From positions 1-21,959 of the forward strand of contig DAICZO010000145.1 of assembly GCA_027311125.1 (NCBI GenBank): DNA of 21,959 nt, read 5' to 3'. The notes beneath the pieces are model-generated. The model did not search any database and was not told the origin of the DNA. It was given only the letters and a program-made list of their open reading frames with translations. This document shows, piece by piece, positions 1-6,658 of this stretch (position 1 is its first letter; each line of letters starts with the position of its first letter). The stretch comes from Acidobacteriaceae bacterium. Lineage in GTDB: Bacteria; Acidobacteriota; Terriglobia; Terriglobales; Acidobacteriaceae. The position numbers and the translations under genes are program-made.

Positions 1-106
1 GTTTTGAGGCAGAGGGTTGTGCTGCCATGAGCGACAGCGGAAGGGTGCCAAGCAAAGCAGTCGCCAGCAGGTAGGTGATTCGCCGAGTTGGAGAGAAGTA
101 GGTCAT
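1..106 (-). CDS. Exported protein, N-terminal fragment (runs off window)
   Basis: The reverse strand opens with an ATG at 106-104 and stays open to the window edge, giving 35 residues. They look like a Sec signal peptide: two arginines at residues 8-9, a hydrophobic core at about 12-27 and a small-residue site near Ala28-Ala29 followed by Gln-Pro-Ser. The mature protein lies outside the window, so its function cannot be named. It is downstream of the sigma and anti-sigma genes on the same strand, about 110 bases after the anti-sigma stop, so it may belong to the same stress-response operon. No strong ribosome binding site is visible before the ATG, which weakens the start call. Confidence 0.5.
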   Translation of the reverse strand, partial: MTYFSPTRRITYLLATALLGTLPLSLMAAQPSASK

Positions 107-215
107 CGATTTGTGGTCAACGAAAGCCGCTTGGTGAGCGATTGGCTAGGTCGTTTTGTATAGATTACTGCGGGATATCTCCTTTAGCGTCAGAAAATTG
201 AGGAAAAATCTGGTG

Positions 216-734
216 CTAACTGGCGGGAGTTCCTGTGGTGGTTGTGTTGGTGTCGCTGGGAGAATCGTCCTGAAGCAACTGATCCATGGTCTGCAGGGTT
301 TGGTCGTTCTTGTCGAGGATCTGCAGGTCATTGATGGTGGCTGAGGCTTGATCGTGCTGGGTGTTGTTGGGGAATCCGTTGAGGTCGGCCAGGGTTCCTC
401 CGCCGACGACCAACACGAGAGCCAAAGCAGCAGCCATGGCAGGCCGGAACTGACGGCCAGTGTTGAGGCGCAGACTGATGATGAGGCGCTCAAACCAGCC
501 TGCAGGGGATTGCTGCTGTGCCTCGCGGATGCGTACCGCGAGTTTTTGGTCGAAGTAGTGGGAGGGCTCAGGAGCCTGCCATGTATCGAGGAGATCAAAG
601 GTAGCCTGAAGCGACTGAAGCTCTGCAGCACAGGCGGGGCAGGACTCCAAATGAAGACGGGCCTTGGCGTTCGTGCGAGCTTTGGGGTCGAGCAGCAGAT
701 CTGGAAGAGAACTTTGGCAGTCTTTGCAGTTCAT
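216..734 (-). CDS. Anti-sigma factor with zinc-finger (zf-HC2-like) domain and one membrane segment
   Basis: This 172-residue protein probably binds and restrains the ECF sigma factor encoded just upstream. Residues 1-40 carry the pattern of the anti-sigma zinc-binding domain: Cys3, Cys6, His28, Cys32 and Cys35, with the last three in the HxxxCxxC spacing typical of zf-HC2 proteins. A single hydrophobic segment at about residues 98-115 would place the N-terminus in the cytoplasm and a short Thr/Asp/Gln-rich tail outside. A strong ribosome binding site, GGAAGGAG, ends 6 bases before the ATG. Gene order (sigma then anti-sigma, same strand, about 100 bases apart) supports the role. The signal sensed by the extracytoplasmic tail is unknown. 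Confidence 0.85.
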   Translation of the reverse strand: MNCKDCQSSLPDLLLDPKARTNAKARLHLESCPACAAELQSLQATFDLLDTWQAPEPSHYFDQKLAVRIREAQQQSPAGWFERLIISLRLNTGRQFRPAMAAALALVLVVGGGTLADLNGFPNNTQHDQASATINDLQILDKNDQTLQTMDQLLQDDSPSDTNTTTTGTPAS

Positions 735-835
735 GGTGACTCCTTCCTTACGGTGTTACCGGTACGTCATCTGTTTGCGTTTGCATACCGTACTTTGGAC
801 TGGTTCGGGGTGCAAAATGGTACTCCAGACCAGCT

Positions 836-1615
836 TCAAATAAATGGTTTGAGCTTTTCGCGCAGGGTCTGGTAGGCGCGGAAGAGCAGTGATTTAGTTG
901 CTGACTCACTCAGCTTGAGAACATCTCCAATTTGGCGGTAGTCCATGCCTTCGTACTTGTGCATGAGGACCGCCATGCGCTGGCGCTCTGGTAGGGCCAT
1001 GACGTGCTCGCGGATGGCGTTGAGTCGTTCGCGGCGGAGAAGATTGGCTTCGGCGCCGGGTGTGGAGTCGGCTACGTCCGGGGTGGTTCCAGTTTCGGAG
1101 TCGGTCTCGTCGAGATAGACGGTGGAAGCGTTGCGCTCGTGGCGGTTATCGCGGGCATAATTGACCCCGAGGTTGGTGGCGATGCGGTAGAGCCAGGTGC
1201 TGAAACGGGCCTCGGCGCGATAGGTTTCGCGGGAGCGGTAGACGCGGAGGAAGACCTCCTGGGCAAGCTCCTCGGCCACGGCCTGGTTGCGGACCATGCG
1301 ATACATGAAGTGGATGATGGGCTTACGATATTTCTGGATGAGGAAGTCGAAGCTGGCCATGTTGCCAGCGCGTAACTCCAACATGATGGCTGCGTCATCC
1401 ATCTGCGCGAAGTCACCAGACATGGCCTGATTCTCTACAGTCTGGAGGTTTTCAAGCAGCAACGGGTTGATGGCCAAAGTGCCCATGCCATCTATAACCC
1501 CATCTTCGTCTCCGGGTTGCGCTGGTGCGCCAAATTCTGACGAAATCTGTGGGTCGCCTTCTGGATCGAAGGGTGAGTCTTGCTGGGGGGCGGGATGGTG
1601 GGATCGGAATGGCAT
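836..1615 (-). CDS. ECF-type RNA polymerase sigma factor (RpoE/SigW-like)
   Basis: This 259-residue protein is an alternative sigma factor that would direct RNA polymerase to stress-response promoters. Sigma region 2 lies at about residues 80-160, with the conserved core EELAQEVFLRVYR and the -10-binding stretch FSTWLYRIATN. Region 4 lies at about 195-257, with ALPERQRMAV and a helix-turn-helix (MDYRQIGDVLKLSESATKSL). The N-terminal 75 residues are an acidic, low-complexity extension longer than in most ECF factors. The true start could be Met44 or Met65, because no clear ribosome binding site precedes the first ATG. The gene is followed by its probable anti-sigma partner. It belongs to the chromosomal flank, not to the element. 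Confidence 0.9.
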   Translation of the reverse strand: MPFRSHHPAPQQDSPFDPEGDPQISSEFGAPAQPGDEDGVIDGMGTLAINPLLLENLQTVENQAMSGDFAQMDDAAIMLELRAGNMASFDFLIQKYRKPIIHFMYRMVRNQAVAEELAQEVFLRVYRSRETYRAEARFSTWLYRIATNLGVNYARDNRHERNASTVYLDETDSETGTTPDVADSTPGAEANLLRRERLNAIREHVMALPERQRMAVLMHKYEGMDYRQIGDVLKLSESATKSLLFRAYQTLREKLKPFI

Positions 1616-1715
1616 GCTTCAAGAGAATTGTAAGCTTGGTTGGGGAGTTTTCGGGGAGTTCTGTATCAACTGAAGTAGGTGGGATTGGTACGTGTACGTA
1701 TCTCCCGTTGTGTGC

Positions 1716-1744
1716 TGGATATAGACACTGACAGATGCTATTCT
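1716..1744 (+). promoter_or_regulatory. Possible sigma-70 promoter for tRNA-Val
   Basis: TGGATA (1716-1721, four of six matches to the -35 consensus) and TATTCT (1739-1744) are separated by exactly 17 bases, with a TG one base before the -10 hexamer. This would start transcription near 1751, about 50 bases before the tRNA. The match is moderate and unverified. Confidence 0.3.
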
Positions 1745-1801
1745 AGTGAAACGGATTTGCCGGTGGCGCATGAGCCACTGCTGCGAGCCGCACAAGTACA
1801 T

Positions 1802-1876
1802 GGGCGCATAACTCAGCGGTAGAGTGCCACCTTCACACGGTGGAAGTCGTAGGTTCGAATCCTGCTGTGCCCACCA
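1802..1876 (+). tRNA. tRNA-Val (anticodon CAC)
   Basis: A full cloverleaf can be folded by eye. The acceptor stem GGGCGCA pairs with TGTGCCC (one G-T pair), the D stem is ACTC/GAGT, and the anticodon stem CCACC/GGTGG encloses loop TTCACAC with anticodon CAC at 1834-1836. The T stem is GTAGG/CCTGC with the standard TTCGAAT loop, and the discriminator A and the CCA end are encoded. CAC reads GUG, so the tRNA carries valine. An integrase gene ends 62 bases downstream, so the 3' part of this tRNA is the likely attachment site of the element. Confidence 0.97.
1849..1876 (+). other. Candidate attL core (3' end of tRNA-Val)
   Basis: Tyrosine integrases of tRNA-targeting elements usually recombine within the T arm and 3' end of the tRNA and restore it on integration. 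The convergent integrase next to this end supports that use here. The exact crossover cannot be set, because the matching attR copy was not noticed in the window. Confidence 0.45.
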
Positions 1877-1937
1877 TAAAAATCAATAACTTAGATAAAA
1901 ACTGGCGAAAACGCGATACGTTGAAAGTACGTTGGTT

Positions 1938-3131
1938 CTATGCGGCGACCTTTTTCCTCCTGACTTTCCCCGCATCTGGACGGCTCATGAGAACGTCCAC
2001 GACCCGGCTCTGCGCATCGCGCTTCGCCGCTGTAATCGCCCTCGTGTAGACATTCATCGTCGTCTGGAAGTTCGCATGGCGCATTAGCTCCTGGACCACC
2101 TTCACATCCTCTCCCTTTACCTTCAGCAGAGTGGAATAGGTATGGCGGAAGGTGTGCCAGCCAATACGTTTTGCGATCCTCGCTTCCTTGGCCGCTGGCC
2201 GGATAAAACGAGTCAGCAGGGTATTAGCCCAGGGAGGCATCTTTCCGTCGGTCCACTCGCTGGCAAAGATCCAGTCAGAGGGCTGGCCGTAGACGCAAAT
2301 CTCACGCCATTTTGACAGTTCCTCCGCGGTTAGGCTGTCGAGGGGAACCGGCTGGCGGGAGACCTCGGTCTTGCATTTGCCCACGCGTGCGTATACCACC
2401 GAGCGGCTGACCTTCATCTCCAGCTTCTTCCAGTCGATGTCCGACCATTGCAGAGCCAGCACCTCGCTGATACGGAGGCCCGTTGTTGCACAGATGATTC
2501 CCATGGTGCGGACTTTCTGTGGCAACTTGAGTATGAGCGCCCGAAACTCGTGAGCTTCCAAGGTTTCGGGAACCTGTTCGCGCTTGGCGCTCTGCCGAAC
2601 GGCAAGCAACGGGTTCTCGTCATTCCGCAGCCAGCCGTAACGGATGGCGTGCTGATAGACGTCGCTCATGACATATTTCAGCTTGGCCTTGGAACTGCCC
2701 GCCAACGGCAATTTCTCCAGCCATCGCTCTACCGCCACTGCGGTAATGTCCCGTAGCCGGTACTCACCCCAGCGTGGCTCGATATGAGTGTGGAGATTGT
2801 TGTCGTACACCTGCTTCGTTTTGAAGGTCTTCCGCGCTGATTCGTCCTCCACGTTAAGTTCTATCGTGCGGTAGTGTTCCACTGCCTGTTTCAACGTGAG
2901 TGCGACTGCGTCAGGACGGAGAGCTTCTTGGTTGACGTTGAGGCGCAATGCTTCGACTGCTGTCCAAGCAGCCGATTCGGTCTTGTACTCTTTCACTGTG
3001 CCAACGACGAGAGACCTCATTTGCGGTTTACCCTTCGGATCGACTTCTCTCCATCGATAAAGCCAAACGTTTGGTCCATTCTTGCGACGGATCTGGCTGA
3101 AGAATCCGTGTTGATACCGTGGTCGTTTCAA
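1938..3131 (-). CDS. Tyrosine site-specific recombinase (element integrase)
   Basis: This 397-residue phage-type integrase would insert and excise the element at tRNA-Val. The catalytic set is visible: Arg220 in TGLRISEVL, His326 and Arg329 in HTFRHTY, His352 in LMRHANFQTT and the nucleophile Tyr362 in MNVYTRA. The N-terminal part (about 1-75) resembles an arm-binding domain, and residues about 78-180 resemble a SAM-like core-binding domain (LTLKQAVEHYRT onward). The start is TTG at 3131-3129, which overlaps the TGA of the upstream gene in TTGA. A GAGAGGG ribosome binding site lies 7 bases before it, so translation is probably coupled. The C-terminus is basic (VRRKKVAA). The gene ends facing the tRNA, as is usual for tRNA-integrating elements. 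Confidence 0.95.
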   Translation of the reverse strand: MKRPRYQHGFFSQIRRKNGPNVWLYRWREVDPKGKPQMRSLVVGTVKEYKTESAAWTAVEALRLNVNQEALRPDAVALTLKQAVEHYRTIELNVEDESARKTFKTKQVYDNNLHTHIEPRWGEYRLRDITAVAVERWLEKLPLAGSSKAKLKYVMSDVYQHAIRYGWLRNDENPLLAVRQSAKREQVPETLEAHEFRALILKLPQKVRTMGIICATTGLRISEVLALQWSDIDWKKLEMKVSRSVVYARVGKCKTEVSRQPVPLDSLTAEELSKWREICVYGQPSDWIFASEWTDGKMPPWANTLLTRFIRPAAKEARIAKRIGWHTFRHTYSTLLKVKGEDVKVVQELMRHANFQTTMNVYTRAITAAKRDAQSRVVDVLMSRPDAGKVRRKKVAA

Positions 3132-3376
3132 GAGATATCCCTCTCATTCCGACCCCGATGGCTGTCTAATTTTACCGCTTCCCGATCTAGCCATCGAGAG
3201 AGTTCCGAGAGGCGGAAACGCCACATTTTGCGCGGACCGTAACCGATTGGGTGACTGGGGACCTGACCCCGGCGCGATAACGCCAATAGGGTCTTGCGGG
3301 ACATTGCGAGAAAAGCAGCGGCTCGCTCGGCATCGACGAAAGGTTCCTGCGGCGTGGGGGCTTGCAAGGTATCCAT
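3128..3376 (-). CDS. Excisionase-like helix-turn-helix protein
   Basis: This 82-residue protein has a MerR/Xis-type helix-turn-helix at about residues 15-45 (DAERAAAFLAMSRKTLLALS, then the wing RRGQVPSHPIG) followed by MWRFRLSELSRWLD. This is the usual form of small excisionase or helix-turn-helix-17 proteins that bend DNA during excision or control the integrase. A GAGG ribosome binding site stands 8 bases before the ATG. Its stop overlaps the integrase start by 4 bases, so the two form one operon read toward the tRNA. Its role as recombination directionality factor is an inference from size, fold and position. Confidence 0.8.
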   Translation of the reverse strand: MDTLQAPTPQEPFVDAERAAAFLAMSRKTLLALSRRGQVPSHPIGYGPRKMWRFRLSELSRWLDREAVKLDSHRGRNERDIS

Positions 3377-3423
3377 TGGCGACCTCGTAGAAAAAGCCTA
3401 GCCATCGCAGGGATGAATCCATT

Positions 3424-3456
3424 GGAAAGCTTCTCCGCACTTCGGAAGAGTTTTCC
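3424..3456. repeat. Imperfect inverted repeat, copy 1 of a related pair
   Basis: The arms are 3424-3437 and 3443-3456, with a 5-base spacer. They pair with two G-T wobbles and one mismatch. A related 33-base sequence at 6542-6574 shares 24 of 33 bases, including the CTTCGGAA core. Confidence 0.6.
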
Positions 3457-3692
3457 GAGGATTCGGTAAGCCTTTGAAAATGAATATCAAAGCTAAAGCG
3501 AGGCAAGCGCTGACGCGCGGCTATCCCCACTTCGAGTGGCGTGGGTGGACGGCCCAGCGCATGAGGCTGCGCTGCACGGGCCTTTCTGAGTCCGTTCGGG
3601 CCAGCGCCGCCCGCGTGCCAAACGGTAGTGCGTGTTTGTCACTTGGCGCGCCCACCGCTCCGACCTCCCATCCCCCGCCGCTCTCGTTCTTT

Positions 3693-3764
3693 CCTGTCTG
3701 CCTGTGGATCGTTTTTTGTCTCGCTGCGCTGTGAGAAACAAAAAACGCCCACAGGGCAGACAGG
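3693..3764 (+). promoter_or_regulatory. Long hairpin overlapping the ardC-like ribosome binding site
   Basis: The left arm 3693-3719 and the right arm 3738-3764 pair over about 25 bp, with one bulged G (3754) and one small internal loop (3708-3709 against 3748). Three more pairs (CTC/GAG) are possible inside the loop. The right arm runs into the AGGGG ribosome binding site (3762-3766) of the gene starting at 3775, so folding would hide it. A T-run in the left arm and an A-run in the right arm also make it bidirectionally terminator-like. Regulatory use is an inference. Confidence 0.65.
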
Positions 3765-3774
3765 GGAACAAACA

Positions 3775-4686
3775 ATGGAATATCCAAGCAACAACAACCG
3801 CAGCAGCAACGGCAGTGGTGCGCCGCGCAGTGAGAACGCGACGCAGAAGGCAATCCGTGAGAATGTGGCTTTCCTTATCGAGCAGCTTGAGGCGGGACAC
3901 AGTGAAGCCCTCACGGCCTACCTCAACGCGATGAGCCGGTTTCATAACTACAGCTTTGGGAACATCCTCGAAATTGCCCGGCAGAAGCCGGACGCTACGC
4001 GGGTGGCTGGACTGTATGCGTGGAATCAGCTTGGCCGCAGAGTGAAGAAGGGCGAGCGCGGGATACGGATTCTGGCACCGATCATCGGCATCAAGCGCAA
4101 GGCGAAAGAAGAGGTAGAGAAGGACATCACCAAGCAGAATCGCCCGGTGCTGGTGGGCTTTCGTTCGGCTTACGTCTTCGATGTGAGTCAGACCGACGGC
4201 GCGGAGCTTCCGGCCATGCGCGAGGTGAGCGGTGCTGTCGGCGACAACCGCGACCGGCTGCTTCTGTTCATCGAGGAGCAGGGAATCGAGCTGGTCTTCA
4301 CGGAACGGATCGCACCCGCATTGGGGATGAGTTACGGCGGGAGGATTGCGCTGCTACCGGGACAGTCGAAGGCGGAGGAGTTTTCGACTCTGGTGCATGA
4401 GCTGGCGCATGAGATGTTGCACAAGGCCGAGCGCCGCACCCAGACCACCAAAGTAGTCCGTGAGACCGAAGCCGAGTCCATCGCGTTCGTTGTCGGAAAA
4501 GCTGTGGGGCTGGAGATGGGAACAGCTTCCGCTGACTATATCCACCTCTATCATGGCAACGCTTCGTTGCTGGCCGAGAGTCTTGAGGTCATCCAGAAGA
4601 CCTCTGGTGTCATTCTGGCGGCTTTAGAAGAGAAGCCAGAGATCGAGGAGCAGCAGCCAGCCGACGAAATGGCCATCGCCAGCTAA
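3775..4686 (+). CDS. ArdC-like antirestriction protein with ImmA/IrrE-type metallopeptidase motif
   Basis: This 303-residue protein resembles ArdC, which protects incoming DNA from restriction. The N-terminal domain (about 20-110) has the ArdC/ssDNA-binding pattern: YSFGNILEIARQKPDATRVA, a following tryptophan (YAWNQLGR) and KKGERGIRILAP. The C-terminal half carries a zinc protease signature, HELAH at residues 208-212, with possible third ligands in ETEAE (230-234). The start was set at the ATG preceded by AGGGG with 8 bases between. An in-frame ATG at 3628 would add a low-complexity tail and run through the hairpin, so it was not used. The gene lies in the leading region of the element and is followed 80 bases later by the ParB-like gene on the same strand. 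Confidence 0.85.
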   Translation: MEYPSNNNRSSNGSGAPRSENATQKAIRENVAFLIEQLEAGHSEALTAYLNAMSRFHNYSFGNILEIARQKPDATRVAGLYAWNQLGRRVKKGERGIRILAPIIGIKRKAKEEVEKDITKQNRPVLVGFRSAYVFDVSQTDGAELPAMREVSGAVGDNRDRLLLFIEEQGIELVFTERIAPALGMSYGGRIALLPGQSKAEEFSTLVHELAHEMLHKAERRTQTTKVVRETEAESIAFVVGKAVGLEMGTASADYIHLYHGNASLLAESLEVIQKTSGVILAALEEKPEIEEQQPADEMAIAS

Positions 4687-4699
4687 TCCCCACCTATGG

Positions 4700-4722
4700 G
4701 CGGACGGCTTGCCGCTGTCCGC
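4700..4722 (+). repeat. Intercistronic hairpin between ardC-like and parB-like genes
   Basis: GCGGACGGC (4700-4708) pairs with GCTGTCCGC (4714-4722) over 9 bp with one G-T pair and a 5-base loop. No T-run follows, so it is not a standard terminator. It may shape mRNA stability or partial termination. Confidence 0.45.
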
Positions 4723-4765
4723 TCTCCCCCTCCACGCACGTTCAACGACCAAGGAGAAACCTATT

Positions 4766-6364
4766 ATGTCGATCCAGAACACTACCCCCACCGAATACCG
4801 CAACCTTCCACTCGCATTGTTGACCGAGTCGAAGACCAACCCACGCCGCATCTTCGACGATGCGGCACTGAAGGAACTGGCAGACAGTATCCGCAGCCAG
4901 GGCGTTCTTTCGCCTTTGCTGGTGCGGCCTTTGAACGAGCGCAGCTTCGAGATCGTTGCGGGAGCGCGACGGTATCGCGCGGCGCAGATGGCCGAGGCGG
5001 AGACGGTGCCCGTCCGCATCGTCAACCTTACGGATGCGCAGGCGTTGGAAAACTCCATCGTCGAGAATCTCCAGAGACGCGATGTTCATCCTTTGGAAGA
5101 GGCGCAGGGCTTCCGCGCTCTGCTGAATCTGGAGGAGCCGAAGTACAGCATCGAGCAGATCGCGGCGAAGACAGGCAAATCGCCGGGATACGTCGCCACC
5201 CGCCTTAAAATGACGGAGCTTGCAGCCGCCGTTGTCGATGCGTTCTCCAGGGACGAGATCGGTGTCGGCCATGCGCTTCTGCTGGCGAAGCTGCCGCAGA
5301 CCGAGCAGCAGAACGCGCTCACCGCCTGCTTCCGTGAGGACTGGGGTGGTGGGAGCAAGAGTAAACGCATCCTGCTTCCGGTTCGCAACCTCCAGCAGTG
5401 GATTGAGCAGAATGTGATGCTGGTGTTGAAGCTCGCGCCCTTCGATACGAAAGACGCGCAGCTTGTCCCGGTGGCGGGAAGCTGTATCGATTGTCCGAAG
5501 CGGACAGGACACAACACGTTGCTCTTTGCGGAGGTACCCCTTGACTCCTGTACCGATCCCGCTTGTTACCACAGCAAGGTTTCCGAGCATGTGGCGAAGA
5601 CGCTTCTAGCCAAGCCGAAGCTGATCCAGATCACCACCGCCTACGGTCAGCCGCACGAGGGCACTACCGTACTGCCGCGCAATCAGTATGTGGAGATCAA
5701 ACAGCATAAGCCGACAGAGAAGGAGCGGAAGAACTGGCCGGAGTATAAGACGTGTTCGTCGATGACCGAGGCCATTATTACGGAGGGCATCGACAAGGGC
5801 GAAATCCGTCGCATCTGTGCCGACCCGGCGTGTTCCATCCATCATCCGAAGAAGGTGAAGGCAGTGTCGGATGGAGCGGAGAAGGTGCGGCAGGAGCAGG
5901 AGCGCAGAGAGCAGGCACTCGCCAACGCAACCGGGTTGCGGGTGCTCTCTGCTATCGTCTCCGCTGTTCCGGTTCGGTTGATGAAGCGCGATCTGCTCTT
6001 CGTCGTCGAGCGTGTGATGCCGATGCTGGACGAGCAACGGCTGGAGATCGTTGCCCGCAACCGAGGCATCAAGAAAGCGAAGGAAGGCGATGCGATTGCC
6101 AAGCTGCTCAGTGCTTACGTTCGCAGGGCAGATGAGGGAGAGCTGGGACGGCTGCTGGTTGAGTTGGTCCTCCTCAGTGCAAGCCGTTCCCAGGCGCAAA
6201 CCGGAAACCTGCTTAAAGAGGCAGCGCAGTATTACAAGGTGGACACCGATGCCATCGCACTGAAGGTGAAGGATGAGTTCGCCGACAGAGAGAAGGCGCA
6301 GACGGCGAAAAAACTGGCGGCCAAAGCTCAACCCAGGCCACAGAAGAAAGCGAAAGCTGCATAA
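4766..6364 (+). CDS. ParB/RepB/Spo0J-like protein with cysteine clusters
   Basis: This 532-residue protein has a clear ParB N-terminal domain. It shows TNPRRIFDDAALKELADSI, the nucleotide-binding motif GARRYRA at 66-72, ENLQRRD at 100-106 with HPLEEA following, then a KorB/ParB-type helix-turn-helix at about 127-148 (YSIEQIAAKTGKSPGYVATR). Beyond the DNA-binding region it has a cysteine cluster (C240, C243, C262, C267) and another Cys pair (C351, C356), which could bind metal, and a lysine-rich tail. It is longer than typical chromosomal ParB. The start is the ATG behind AAGGAG. No ParA is present in the window, so it may act in stabilisation or gene control of the element rather than classical partition. 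Confidence 0.85.
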   Translation: MSIQNTTPTEYRNLPLALLTESKTNPRRIFDDAALKELADSIRSQGVLSPLLVRPLNERSFEIVAGARRYRAAQMAEAETVPVRIVNLTDAQALENSIVENLQRRDVHPLEEAQGFRALLNLEEPKYSIEQIAAKTGKSPGYVATRLKMTELAAAVVDAFSRDEIGVGHALLLAKLPQTEQQNALTACFREDWGGGSKSKRILLPVRNLQQWIEQNVMLVLKLAPFDTKDAQLVPVAGSCIDCPKRTGHNTLLFAEVPLDSCTDPACYHSKVSEHVAKTLLAKPKLIQITTAYGQPHEGTTVLPRNQYVEIKQHKPTEKERKNWPEYKTCSSMTEAIITEGIDKGEIRRICADPACSIHHPKKVKAVSDGAEKVRQEQERREQALANATGLRVLSAIVSAVPVRLMKRDLLFVVERVMPMLDEQRLEIVARNRGIKKAKEGDAIAKLLSAYVRRADEGELGRLLVELVLLSASRSQAQTGNLLKEAAQYYKVDTDAIALKVKDEFADREKAQTAKKLAAKAQPRPQKKAKAA

Positions 6365-6382
6365 CTCAAATCATCTTTTTCG

Positions 6383-6412
6383 CGGAGTCTGCCACTGCAG
6401 GCTCCGTTTTTT
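6383..6412 (+). terminator. Rho-independent terminator after the parB-like gene
   Basis: A 10-bp stem (CGGAGTCTGC at 6383-6392 with GCAGGCTCCG at 6397-6406, one G-T pair) has a 4-base CACT loop and is followed by six T residues at 6407-6412. It lies 19 bases after the parB-like stop and separates that operon from the conjugation genes. Confidence 0.9.
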
Positions 6413-6658
6413 GTGCCCGTCTTCCCACCCTGTAACGTGCTGCCGCTCCCATGCGGCAGGCCCGGTTCCACCCACCCGACGGGCTTGACAATGCTTCGCG
6501 GAAGCACCCCGGCCTCTACTCCAAAGTCTGCTGGACGGCGCGGAAAGTTCTTCCGTGCTTCGGAAAAACTTTCTGCTTCGACCGGGCTGCTCCGGCTTAC
6601 TTTCGGGTCAACGCAGGCGACAACGCTGCGATCCCAAGTTGCGAAGGAGGCTGTCCGC
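6413..6658 (+). promoter_or_regulatory. Structured leader region upstream of the type IV secretion operon
   Basis: This 246-base stretch has no supported gene. It contains a perfect 7-bp hairpin (CTGCCGC/GCGGCAG at 6440-6459), a TTGACA hexamer at 6485-6490 with no good -10 partner at the right distance, a perfect 6-bp hairpin (TGCTTC/GAAGCA at 6492-6506) and the inverted repeat at 6542-6574. The promoter of the transfer operon is expected here. Confidence 0.5.
6542..6574. repeat. Inverted repeat, copy 2 of a related pair
   Basis: The arms are 6542-6555 and 6561-6574, with spacer TGCTT. It matches the 3424-3456 element at 24 of 33 positions and keeps its palindromic form, including one compensatory pair change (C-G in copy 1, T-A here). 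It may be an operator for a shared regulator. Confidence 0.6.

Larger units (their letters stand above)
3377..3774. other. Divergent intergenic control region between excisionase/integrase and ardC-like gene
   Basis: About 400 bases lie between the two divergent operons with no convincing gene. The region holds three structures: an imperfect 14-bp inverted repeat at 3424-3456, a small perfect palindrome (CCACT TCG AGTGG) at 3527-3539, and a long hairpin at 3693-3764 that overlaps the ribosome binding site of the next gene. Promoters for both directions should be here, but I see no convincing -35/-10 pair. Confidence 0.6.

Noticed and set aside
348..875. Long plus-strand open frame opposite the anti-sigma gene
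   Set aside because: It lies antisense to a well-supported gene with a zinc-finger motif, has no domain character, and is a shadow of GC-rich coding sequence.
3474..3734. Open frame of 86 codons upstream of the ardC-like gene
   Set aside because: Composition is low-complexity, there is no motif, and it runs into the long hairpin; a control region explains the stretch better.
3628..3774. Upstream start for the ardC-like gene
   Set aside because: The extension translates a hairpin and has no ribosome binding site, whereas the ATG at 3775 has AGGGG at normal spacing.
4742..5590. Long minus-strand frame opposite the parB-like gene
   Set aside because: The plus strand encodes clear ParB motifs with a strong ribosome binding site; the antisense product has no recognisable pattern.
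6413..6658. N-terminal extension of the pilin gene
   Set aside because: It would start in the base after the terminator T-run, lacks a ribosome binding site and makes the pilin far longer than usual.
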